From Malaya genurostris (lineage: Eukaryota; Arthropoda; Insecta; Diptera; Culicidae), in assembly GCF_030247185.1 (NCBI RefSeq), contig NC_080571.1, positions 28,701,198-28,765,197 of the forward strand: a stretch of DNA of 64,000 nucleotides, read 5' to 3'. The first letter of the stretch is position 1; each line of letters starts with the position of its first letter. The notes below the pieces were generated by a model. That model saw only the letters and a program-made list of their open reading frames with translations. It was not told where the DNA came from and searched no databases. A program made the translations under genes and the position numbers. Below are positions 42,060 through 52,600 of the stretch, piece by piece.

Positions 42060-45000
42060 TTTTGTCTGCAAAAAATCTCCAGCATACCGGATTTCCCTGC
42101 CATAGTCGACGGTTTTGAAGGAGTAAGCGATGTATCGAAGAGAGAGCATCGCTCTGATTGGTCAATCGATGCAAAAGCGAAGCTGTTGGAAGCACGCGAA
42201 TCTATAAATAGAAGCGAAATTAAAGCTAACGTTTCAGTCCTATTCCTTGCATGCTAGAGTTAGGTTGTTGCAAGACAGCAAGAACAAAAACGTGCCATAA
42301 AACGATTTGAAGCTTTAAGAGCTGATGCCAGTTGTTAGCGTAAAACCGTGTCGCTCGCTGTGCGTATTACATTTCTCTCCATGCTCTCTCGTAAATGTGT
42401 AAAATGACTCTCGATGTGGCCGGGTGGCCAAGAAAGTTTTGAAATTTTCGGTTACAAATTAGACTACATCACATAAAATCCAATAAAGCTACCGCTTGTT
42501 TGGCAGCCTTGCTGAGCCGATTTTATTTCTCTCTCATGTTTCGTTACGTTACCAGGGAACTAAAATGGCGCCGACATGGAAATCGACTTACCTCCACAAA
42601 ATAACTTTCACTTAATTTTCATCGCGACAACATATATGTTTTTATGCACTAATCGCATCTAAACTAAATTATCTAGACATTGTCAGGATAGATTTTTGAT
42701 CCATGCTTTTGAAGGCGAGATATTCAATGAACAAGTTGAAAGTTGCCGTTTTCAGCTATGCAATTCTTCCTTCAGAAAAAATTAAAGGGTTGTATTCAAG
42801 ACACGACCGAGCACAATAACATTAAAAATGGAACGTTTCTAGGGTCTTCATAATATATACAAAAATAAGGAGATCATGATACAAAAACTTTTTCAATTGA
42901 CTAATTACAAACTTGTTCTAGTATAAGCGCTTAGATTGTTGGCGAATGATAAAATTGACAATTAGATTCTTTCTTGATGGTAAATTATATTCAATTTTGA
43001 TCCCTTTCCACAATTTTTTACATTGTTAAGATTTTGAATAACGTCCTTTAACTAGAATTCAAAGTTAATTGAAAGCTCAATTTTAGATACAAACAACCTA
43101 AAGATTTAATCCTGAACAAATGAAACTGTTTTATTTTATGACAATAATCTTCGAGAAACGTACAAACTTATTAATTTTATAAACAGTTAATCGATCCAAG
43201 AGAAGATTTTATTTATTTTAACGAAAAATGTTGTACCAGTAAGCTCAGTAATAGTGTAATTTTATTAATCCTTCTTCAAAATCGTCGATAATCTTCGGAA
43301 AGTGTCGGTAAATAATATGGCAACAATACGAGGAAGAAAAATGTGAAAGAGTCCTCATAAAATATTTAGTTACTTACATTGATTTTCGCTTTGGCATATT
43401 AGGAATATACGAAATGGATACACAACAAAATTCAGAAATTTTTTTCATATTGTAACTTGATGTTATTAACACATGAATGAACATTGTCATAGTTACAACG
43501 CGTGTTTTGAAGCAAATAATAATTGAACTGAAACTGGCGGTTAACAAAATTCTACGAGGGTTGCTATTCAAACGATACATGTAAAATCGCAAGTAAACTT
43601 ACCTTTAGTTTATCTTTGATACTATATCATATTGCATCTAATTGTACTGTATATGTGAGCCTGTGGAACTCATTTATACTACCAAACCAAGGAGGCCGCT
43701 TTTAGATAAGTTTCAGAATTTAATTTTGAATCTTTAGAAGCGTTTAATTCCTGGTGGGACAACAACTTGTTCAGTCACATTGTCACGTTTTGTTCGTATG
43801 GGAATGGAGATTAACGTATGCAAACCGATCCGTTGATAAATTAAAACATTTTTAAGCTTACAATATTGAAGCTTTGGAATCATTTAAATAAGGAAAATCC
43901 ATTAACAAATCATCGAGGAACAAGCGCTGCAAATTAGATCCGAATTAGATCTATTGCCGATAATTATGAATTGGCCTGATAGTTACCAGAGAACCAAAAT
44001 AAAATACTCAATTCAAATAAATTTTTCAATGGAATGCAATTGAAATATTCAAATGACGTTTTCTCATAAGTTTAAGTTAAATGTTTCCGAATCGATTGGT
44101 TGTTGAATTATATAAATCCATCAACAAATGACTGGGGTATGAGCGTTCAAAATTATGGCAGAATTAGTTTTGCATGTTTTAATTTGACACCCAGCCTCGG
44201 GAAGCGAAGTGTAAGGCATTTTGAATGGCAAAATCGACCAACAATTTGCTAAATACATGGGATATTTCAAAAGAACCGATAACCACGCTGATTCGGTTCT
44301 TCAATAGCTAGATGATAAATAAGATATTCAATCGAACACGAAGGTTGTGCAGACAGCAGGAAATTTCACCAACACATAATGCAAAAGCGACAATCCAGCA
44401 AGTGAACGCATATACAATCCAGTCATCAGCTCACTGGACGGGCTACTTGTTTCATTCGCAGTCAAACATCAACTAGGCAAAGAAATATTGTGCAGCCTAT
44501 ATTTATAGATTTCTCTTCATACTACGCAGAACGATGCGGTGTTTTTTATGCATGACGCAAAGCCTCCTATGCCGAACAAGAAGTTGACGTCATTTTGTAC
44601 AACAGGGATTGGTGGATGAAAACATAGGTCAATTCCAACAATTTTTTCAATAGTATGCTATTGAAATACTGAAAAGACGTCGTCATACATGTTTAAGTTG
44701 AAAGTTTCCGAATCGATTGGTTGTTAAATTATAACAATCCATCAACAAATGACCGAGTTATTAACGTTCAAAATTATGACACAAAAAGGTTACGCGACAA
44801 TTTTTGAAACTTTTAATTGACACCCGGCCCCGTATAGTGAAGAGTAAGGCATTTTTAATGCCAAAAAACTTTCCCGATCGCTAAAGTCAAACAATCATTC
44901 TGAAATTTTCACAGAATAATCTAAACTAATTCTCTAAGAGATTGTCAGTTGGGTTTTTTTTATATTCGTCACCGTTTCTGAGAATATCAGATTTGAAGCG

Positions 45001-45070
45001 TGAAAATAGCCCTTTAAAACGCCCTAAAACACACTGGCCTCAGCCCTTAATTGGTATGCTCTGATCTTGT
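42060..45070 (+). repeat. Dispersed repeat (called Z), copy 1, with insertion
   Basis: Segments 42060-42785 and 44870-45070 are contiguous, in reverse, in the copy at 59.83-62.68 kb, so 42786-44869 is an insertion; the latter includes two copies of repeat Y (44030-44240, 44630-44860) and AT-rich sequence. Z has a TATA-like CTATAAATAG near 42200 followed by TCAGTCC, but no recognisable frame downstream. The bases GGAACTAAAATGGCGCC at 42555 are the empty counterpart of the 60.2-kb insertion site. Confidence 0.6.
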
Positions 45071-45469
45071 GTCATGCAAGCTCGCAATTCCATGTTATGT
45101 TCTTTCCCCATGAGAAATTGACAACTTCCCCTGGATAAATTTTGAATGCTTAAGATTATTTCTAATTTATATTAGATGATCTCGATTGATAATGAGAAAT
45201 AGTTTATCGCTTCAACCGAAATCGCAGAATGGTAGAGAAACTTAACACTAAAAAAACTGCTTGCATAAAAAACTTGAACACAAGCTTGGCGAAGAGAAGC
45301 TTAATTATCGAAATCGCAAGTATGTACAATGATATAATTGCATATATTTGGGATAATGGTGTAATTTCGTCGGTCATAAAAAAAATGCAAATCAAGACAA
45401 ATGATGTTCGGTGTTGGTTCGGATTGATTGAACTTTTTTTATTGTAGATCATTAGAAATTTTGGTTGCC
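45071..45469. other. No gene seen
   Basis: Short overlapping frames on both strands lack any recognisable motif. Confidence 0.4.
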
Positions 45470-45640
45470 TTGTTCCACATCAACGATTGATGCTTTGGAA
45501 ACCAATATTCAACGGGTCGTTGCTGAAATATGCCCTCAAATGCTTGAAAAAGCTAAGAAGTTATCTACCTAATAAAAAAAATGTTGGCCGTTTCATAATT
45601 AGGCATGAGTTTTATTTAAATTTCAAACCTGCAAGCTCAT
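45470..45640 (+). pseudogene. DD41D transposase C-terminal fragment
   Basis: TIDALETNIQRVVAEICPQM then LEKAKKLST and a stop, followed by an AT-rich tail. It matches the end of the relic at 2.34-2.43 kb and corresponds to IPALEDNISEEI in the 22.6-kb copy. Confidence 0.6.
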
Positions 45641-47264
45641 AAAAACACCCTTTTATAAGCCCAAGCTTGTGAAAAGCAGTTTAACTGTCCCTGAGAGGTG
45701 AGCGGCGATTGTTTAGAAGGTTTTTTACTACTACTTCCGGTACTTCTGTAACCGGTATAGCTAACGCTCGTACATATTTTTGACGAACAACTGTACATTT
45801 GGCGTAGAAAATACAGTACATCGACTTTGAAAAAAAAAAAAAACGTGCTTAATCCACCTAGCAGTGAGATGATACCTTTTTTTATCAATCCGCATAAGTT
45901 TTTTTGCATGAATATTCTTCGGTGTTCTAGTTCTCATGAAATTATTTTACTGACCGTCGTTTCAAGCGGCAATTTAAAGTGCTATTCACTCATTACCCTG
46001 AAATGTCGAAACTGCAAATCGAATCGAATTTGAATCTAAAAGTGTAATAATCGATTAAACATTCCATGATATGTCGAAGTAAGTTCCACTTTAGAGTTTT
46101 TCGTCATTATTTACGGTACTTCCAAAACCGGTATTCAGGAACCAGCATAAACGATAAATTAGTATGACGAATAAATTGCTTTAGCTTTGAATTCAACTTT
46201 GAAGCTTTTTGGTATTGTCATCTTCTATATCGGTTTGAATTTTAAAAACTCATCATCCTGTAATTCCAGAATCGGAAGCTGGAATCGAATAAAACTCACC
46301 AATTTTGTATGGTACCATGAGGAACCGGAATTCGAAAATCGGTGTAGCCGAAGTCAGATAAGTTCACCTGAGTAACTGTATAGTTTACATTTGATTAAAA
46401 CTGTTTGAAAATCATTATAGTCAAATTTTTAGATACCTACCGAATCGAAAACTGAATACCACTACAACTGAAATATGTTTATTTGGTTATCGACTATCCA
46501 AATCTACAAACCTGATTAATTTATGTGAAATAGACATTTTTATACTAATCACCCTGTATCCACTAAACCGGAAGTTGGATCTGACTGAAAAGCAAGATGT
46601 TTTATAGGATCTTAGAACTTTTCATTTGAATCTTAGATTACTCTTAGATTTTGTTACCATTTGGACCCTTTACCCCATACCAAAATGTACAGCAATGCGA
46701 GCAAGCGAATTTTTTATAACAATTTTTTTCGGTACGATTAGGTTATCATCTTAGTTTGCCATAAGTAGTACATAGATGCTATAAATATTACAGTTGGAAA
46801 GCTTGTCTTAGCTATATTGTAAACGTTCAGGTATCTATTAGTTTAAAAAAAATATTGTAAAATTATTTGAGGATGTATATAAATAAGTTCAGCGCTATGA
46901 AATATAAAATACGGTCTAAATAAATAAATAAATAAACAAACGCGAAACATTGTTAAACATTTACACTTTACAAAAAACACATTCACTGGAAACCGCGGAA
47001 ACATTCAAGACTGGAAAGCAGGAAATAGGGCGGGCGTAATCGCAAAATAGTGGGAGAGATGAGAGCTACTGGGGCGGAAAGTTATAAAGAAAAGTTGATC
47101 AGATTACATTAGCGCTTCAAGCAAGACAGAAACTGAAGACATCGGAAGAAAAGATGCCGTACACAGTCTTTTTGGTACCTAAAAACAAATGTATGTAACA
47201 GTATGAAAAATCGTGTTTCACGTTGCTCCTAAGCATTGCTATGTCATACAACGCTCAAAACGGG
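45641..47264. other. Repeat fragments, no gene
   Basis: 45.7-46.7 kb contains decayed pieces of the mosquito dispersed repeat (ACTTCCGGTACTTC, AACCGGAAGTTGGATC). A 3' tail of TAAA units near 46918-46940 suggests the end of a truncated non-LTR element. Confidence 0.45.
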
Positions 47265-48095
47265 AGCGGGTCATTGCGCCGAAAGCCATTTCGCCGAGAG
47301 TCGTTTCGCCGAATGCCATTTCGCCGAAAGTCGTTTCGCCGAATAGGTCATTTCGCCGAAAGTCGTTTCGCCGAAAGGGTCATTTCGCCGAAAGGGTCAT
47401 TTCGCCAAAAGGGTAATTTCGAATACATCAAATTATTTTTGTGTTATTATTCCTCCTGTATAACTGATGTGGCGCAGCCACATAACCGAAGCCAAGATGG
47501 CTCGGCGGCATAAAGCCGCCGAGGCGACGCCGGCTGAGTTCGCCGCCGACCCGCCGTCGGAAGCGGCGGCCTCTTGCATACAAACCTGTAACCACCTCGT
47601 TTGCCCGGTCTACTCAAAGCTAGGTTTCTTTGCTTTAGTTAGGTCCGAACGAGCGGTAGCGAGGTCGGACAGCACACGAATCCAATCGATGTGGCGAAGC
47701 CGCATTAGATATTTTTATTTAGTAAACGGAAAATACCACATACTTTTGCTTGGTAGATACCTATGGAATTGCTTCGATGATTAGTAGACAACAAGTTTCT
47801 TTGGGAACTCCGTTCTGAGGTTCATGAATCAATCTTTATTCAAGAAGTATAATTGTAGGTCAAAAAACGGGCGTTAACGTTATCATCTTTGATTTGTTTT
47901 CATTTTAAATCGATTCCCATTACGATTTTAAGACATTTGCAGGAATCGGCGAAATGACCCTTTCGGCGAAATGGCTTTCGGCGAAATGACATTCGGCGAA
48001 GTGGCCCATTCGGCGAAATGACCCTTTCGGCGAAATGACTTTCGGCGAAACGGCTTTCGGCGAAATGGCTTTCGGCGACATGACCCTGATCCCTC
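47265..48095. repeat. Mirrored TTTCGCCGAA minisatellite pair
   Basis: About ten units of TTTCGCCGAA plus 5-8 variable bases at 47270-47420, and the reverse complement array at 47946-48090. The outermost words GGGTCATTGCGCCG and CGACATGACCC are also inverted, so the whole 0.83 kb is bounded by long inverted repeats. A short third array is at 59220. Confidence 0.8.
47467..47705. other. Cluster of GC-rich hairpins
   Basis: Successive inverted repeats: ATGTGGC-GCA-GCCACAT (47467-47483), CTCGGCGGC-ATAAA-GCCGCCGAG (47501-47523), GCCGCCGAC...GTCGG..GCGGC (47542-47570), GTCCGA...TCGGAC (47643-47670), ATGTGGC-GAA-GCCGCAT (47689-47705). They lie between the mirrored arrays. The very high GC content contrasts with the surroundings. 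No frame is convincing. Confidence 0.75.
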
Positions 48096-48704
48096 AAAAC
48101 TCCTACTGCTGGAATAGGGGGAAAAGTCTCTGACACAAAAATATCGATATCTTCGTCAAAAATGAACGGATTTCAACAATCTATTGCTTGTTGGATAGCT
48201 ATTAAAGACCTTCCCAGAAAGTATGGACTACTTAGCAATTGCAGACTAGCTGACGCACCTTCTGGCGAACGTTCCTCATTAAATTCCATACAAACTTCTT
48301 GGCGAGAAGTTTTGACACTTTTTTCCAATCTTTTTCGAACTGTTGAATGGTTTCGGCTGCCGAGACATGTTTCCTAAGATGTGCTTTCGTTAATGCCCCA
48401 AATTCCTCAATTGGTGGAAGTTGTGGGCAATTTGGTGGATTCATGTCTTTTGGTAGTATACCATTCTACCGTTGATTTCGAGTAGTGGCAAGAAGCAAGA
48501 TCTGGCCAGAAGACAACAGGGCCCTTGTGGCTTCGAATCATGGGTCGAAGTCGTTTTTGTAAACATTCCTTGATGTATATTTCGCTGTTCATTGAAGCAG
48601 TGATGATGAAGGGTTTCGAAATCTTACCGCAGCTATAAATTGCTTGCCAGACCATAGCTTTCTTACCAAATTTTTCGACTTCAATGTCTCGGGCTGATTT
48701 AACA

Positions 48705-48770
48705 TTATTGTTATTATTATTATTAGTTTATTTAGAGCCTCGGCTTTAACCGTTTGGTCATTCGCCGAGG
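48705..48770 (-). mobile_element. 66-bp tail of a truncated LINE/SINE
   Basis: Flanked by the 10-bp duplication TGATTTAACA (48695-48704, 48771-48780). On the minus strand it reads CCTCGGCGAATGACCAAACG to CTCTAAATAAAC and ends in AAT units. A very short insertion with long target duplication and a simple-repeat tail is the mark of target-primed reverse transcription that stopped early. Confidence 0.85.
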
Positions 48771-49260
48771 TGATTTAACACTTGCCCTTCTCGCACCGTA
48801 TAATATTGTGGTCCCGGCAAGAATTTGTAATCGAGTTTATGCAGTTCAAATTTCCAGCAAGAATCGTATTGTACAGCTTTCGAACCCTCGGCCAGATCGA
48901 TGTTTCTTGTTTCGGACTACGTTTTGGTTGTTTCTGCTTCTTATAGGTTCGAAGAGTCAAACGTTCTTTAGCACGAAGAACATTTGACTTCGAAATGCCC
49001 ACTTTTTTGGCCACATCCCGAACTGAAACCTCCTTCTTTTGCTCGAACGCCTTCAATATACGGTTTATCGACCCGTTTTCGGTTTTTCTCAAAGGTGTTA
49101 TCCTCTCCGAACTTCCTGATTGCATTTCGCAAGGCTTTTTCACTTACTCCTGCCATTTTTGCTATGTTTCTCAGTGACAGTCCGCGCTCTGTGCACCATT
49201 TGTACACACTTTTTCGACGTTGTTCTGCTGAAAGTCCACGCATTTCGAAACAAACTAATA

Positions 49261-49983
49261 AAACCTGTTTTAATCCGAAACAAACTAATAAAACCTGTTT
49301 TTTAATAATGGTGTAATGATGCCTTTCTCATAGCGATCATACTATATAATACTGTGGTATTCTTCAAAATAATTTTCTTAGATTCTTAAAAGAATAACCG
49401 AAATCGATTTGTTTGACCGTCTACTGATAAAAACTATCGATTGGAAAAGATTTGAGGTCGATTTAGATTTTTTTTTAGGTTTTTCCCCAGTTTTAGTGAT
49501 GGTATACAATTTTTAACCCATTTTACCCTATATTTCCGGATCCGGAAGTCGGATCCGCATGAAATTCAGGAATTACGTATGGGACCACAGGACCTTTCAT
49601 TTGAACCTAAGTTTGTGAAAATCGTTCGCGCCATCTATGAGAAAAGTTAGAACGCCCATTTTAATTTTTTTTTGCGCACTTTACTCCATAACTCCCGAAC
49701 CGGAAGTCAGATCTAAATAATATTCAGGAATTTTTTATGGGACCTCAAGACCTTTCATTTGAATCTAAGTTTGTAAAAATCGGTTCAGCCATCTCTGAGA
49801 AAAGTTAGTGCAAAAAAAACGTTATATACACACATAAGCACATACACACACATACCCACACACAGACATTTTGCGTACTCGACGATCTGAGTCGAATGGT
49901 ATATGACACTCGGCCCTCCGGGCCTCGGTTCAAAAGTCGGTTTTCACAGTGATTGCATAACCTTTCTATATGAGAAAGGCAAA
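49261..49983 (+). repeat. Mosquito dispersed repeat, nearly complete
   Basis: From AATGGTGTAATGATGCCTTTCTCAT-like start to CTTTCTATATGAGAAAGGC; the ends are inverted (GCCTTTCTCAT / ATGAGAAAGGC). Inside are CCGGATCCGGAAGTCGG and ACACATAAGCACATACAC. It splits DD37E copy 2 between ACAAACTAAT and GAATAAACAACTG, which are close together in copy 1. A 26-bp tandem duplicate (ACAAACTAATAAAACCTG) lies at the left junction. Confidence 0.75.
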
Positions 49984-50065
49984 ACGAATAAACAACTGCA
50001 CAAGTAAACCATTGCGAAATGGCAGCGGTTTTTGGTTGCGCCCATACTTTCTAAGACAGTCTTCA

Positions 50066-50562
50066 TATCAATATGAATCACTTTTGCGATTCACGAGGGA
50101 CATCACAGTAAGGTGCGGTGACAAAAAAGGTTACTAATACACTAATACACTACAGTTTAATGCTGCACATATGATAGTTTTCTCAATCAGTACACTGAAC
50201 CAAACAACTATAAATATATGGAATATTTCTCGATATACACTGCACGAAAAAATAAGCTGTAAACACGATTTAGAATCGCAATCTGATACTAAATCGAAAG
50301 AGAACATTTGTTTTAATAAAAATTCCTATTTGTATTAATATGTGTGAAATGTGCACGCAGAAATAAACAAATTAATCTTAATGTTAGATCCAGAATTCTA
50401 CCAACATTTCTGAATTATGAACTACAATTTCTTGATTTGAACAATTACGGTTACAGTGATGGAAACATACCACATCAGGTTGTTTCATGAATAAATAAAT
50501 GCTTCAAAACAAAACAATTCATTATGTGAATAATCCGTAATTCGCTTCAACGATAGCTATGA
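50066..50562. other. No gene seen
   Basis: AT-rich spacer without recognised repeats. Confidence 0.4.
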
Positions 50563-50868
50563 GTTGAAGTAAAAGTAATAAGTATAACTTTCTATGGTTA
50601 TGCTACGATCATCTTCCCCTCTTTCGGGATCAAATTGTACTCTATTAGACGTGATGTCTCTTTTAAATCTATTCCAAATTTGTGTTGTGACTCACAGATA
50701 GAATCGTACTCTAGATCTCCTGTTCATAAACGAAGAAGCATTAGCGAATTGTCAGAGCAAATTCAGCAGCTAGAAGTTCTATATGGAAGATCTATACCCT
50801 CACGGCCTTTTGGCTACACAGAAAGAAAAGATGAAACTTACACGACATGTAAACCGATAGTACTATGA
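50563..50868 (+). CDS. Possible terminal coding exon, unrecognised
   Basis: An open stretch of about 101 codons before a TGA at 50866-50868, with no ATG at its start, so it would have to be a 3' exon. The end is protein-like: SRSPVHKRRSISELSEQIQQ, LEVLYGRSIPSRPFGYTER. No clear acceptor is visible within it and no family is recognised. Chance or a relic are real alternatives. Confidence 0.25.
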   Translation, partial: VEVKVISITFYGYATIIFPSFGIKLYSIRRDVSFKSIPNLCCDSQIESYSRSPVHKRRSISELSEQIQQLEVLYGRSIPSRPFGYTERKDETYTTCKPIVL

Positions 50869-51845
50869 AATAGACATCAATTGAAACTAAAATCTGATTT
50901 AAAACCATGATTCATGTAAAATTACATTAAAATTCATTTAGTTTTTCATTGAACAAGATTGTATATTTACAAACCGCTTGGTTTTGTAATGTAAATTTCC
51001 ATTCAATTGCCTGCTCCAAATATGTGCATGAAAATAAATGTAAAATCACAAAATATTTTTATCTGTGTACCTACCAGCCATGGTCACCAGAAGGCTACCG
51101 AAATTGATTCAGTGACGGCTGTCAAACTCAATTTGGCGAAACATAGTCGCCAGTATTTTAGTTAGCCGAGCGTTTTCATCTTTTCACCTTCGCTGAAAAT
51201 GTCAAAGAAGTCGATGTTGAAAAATCCTGGTGGATCGTTTGAGTTGTATATCTGGCAGCGGTGAAGCAGTCGGTCACCAGAATGTCTGCCAGCCATATTT
51301 TGCCCGCTGGCAGCGTTTAGTCAGCCGTCTGGCAGCCATGCGTATGCGGGTAATAGAGCAGAAACTGGAACAAACGTATCCCCAGCAAGCCATTCTAGTT
51401 TTATTTGTTCGACCAGTTCTTCTGTCAAATTTTAAACTGGCCTTTATATTTTGTGTATATTTGAAACACGAGTAAAACACTGCTGGGGATGCCAGTTTTT
51501 CTTGTTATAAAATTCAGATTTAAACTTTGTAACTGACATAAATGATGCATCTAGAACTAGAACACTACTGAATATGCCCTCACGTGCGTCATGCAGTCAA
51601 GCCTCTTGTTCGGATTGCTGGGATGGATTCAAGTGTATTTAGTTGTTCGCCTACTATGTTTATTAGTTTTCCCAACTGAATTCATAGAAAACATGAAACT
51701 TGCACTCGGACTCGAAACGTCGGTTTTCACAGTGCATTGCATAATCTGTCTGTAAGAGAAAGGCAGAAAGAAGCGTAATCTGATAAATTATACTCTGAAG
51801 TTTTTTAGTTTGTAGGAGAAAGCATAAAAACCAAAAAAAAACCTG
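50869..51845. other. No gene; palindromic repeat fragments
   Basis: 51065-51490 has inverted words around CCATGGTCACCAGAAGGC, CGGTCACCAGAATG and CTGGCAGC, suggesting decayed MITEs. GTAAGAGAAAGGCAG near 51752 is an end of the mosquito dispersed repeat. Confidence 0.4.
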
Positions 51846-52444
51846 TTTTAATCCACCTAGTGGTGTAATGATGCCTTTCTCATGTACATATAATATTGTG
51901 GTATTCTATTCAAAAATTTTCTCTTCGATTTTTGAAAGCAACCAAGTGATTGTTTATGCATAACATACTGAATAAAACAGTGCTTTGATTGCGTAAGCCA
52001 TCCTTAAGAGGATGAAATTCAGGAATTCCGTATGGGACCGGAACACCTTTCATTTGAATCTAAGTTTGTGGAAATCGGTCAAACCATCGCTGATAAAAGT
52101 GAGTGAGATCCATTTTGGTATATATGACCACTATTTCTGGTACTTCCGGAACCGGATACCGGGAACCAGGATAGCCGGAATCGGTTTGTTTAGTTGCCTA
52201 CTGATAATGACAATCGATTTGTGTAGTTTTGAGACCAGTTTAGAAAAATTTTCACGTTTTTTGCTTCGCCGGTTTAAGTGACGGTGTACAATATTGAACA
52301 CACTTTACCCTATAATTCCGGAACCGGAAGTCGGATCCGGATGAAATTCAGGAATTCCGTATGGGACCACGAGACCTTTCATTTGAATCATAGTTTGTCA
52401 AATTCGGTTCAGCCATCTCCGAGAAAACCTAGTGAGATTATTTG

Positions 52445-52483
<39 letters not shown>

Positions 52484-52600
52484 TTGCTCAGCTCGATGAA
52501 CTGAGTCGAATGGTATATGACACTTGGCCCTTCGGGCCAATTTTCACTAGTCGGTTTTTCAAGTGATTGCATAACCTTTCTATATGAGAAAGGCAAAAAA
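51846..52600 (+). repeat. Mosquito dispersed repeat, second full copy
   Basis: Starts TTTTAATCCACCTAGTGGTG, then ATGATGCCTTTCTCAT, and ends TTTCTATATGAGAAAGGC. Contains CGGAAGTCGGATCCGGATG, a CA microsatellite (52447-52480) and CTGAGTCGAATGGTATATG. Same organisation as 49261-49983. Confidence 0.75.

Larger units (their letters stand above)
48202..50065 (-). mobile_element. DD37E element, copy 2
   Basis: Flanked by TA, with ends TTAAAGACCTTCCCAGAAAGT and the complement of TGAAGACTGTCTTAGAAAGT. The minus-strand transposase shows MRGLSAEQRRKSVYKWC, GVSEKALRNAIRKFGEDN, KSNVLRAKERLTLRTYKKQK, MVWQAIYSCGKISKPF, FWPDLASCHYSKSTVEWY and PPNCPQLPPIEEFGALTKAH. Deletions and frameshifts break it; the DDETYV segment is deleted. 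Two later insertions are present (48705-48770 and 49261-49983). Confidence 0.87.

Noticed and set aside
47213..47430. CRISPR-like regular repeats and basic frames rich in RRK
   Set aside because: Unit spacing of 15-18 bp is a minisatellite with no spacers, and the genome is eukaryotic; the frames are translations of the array.
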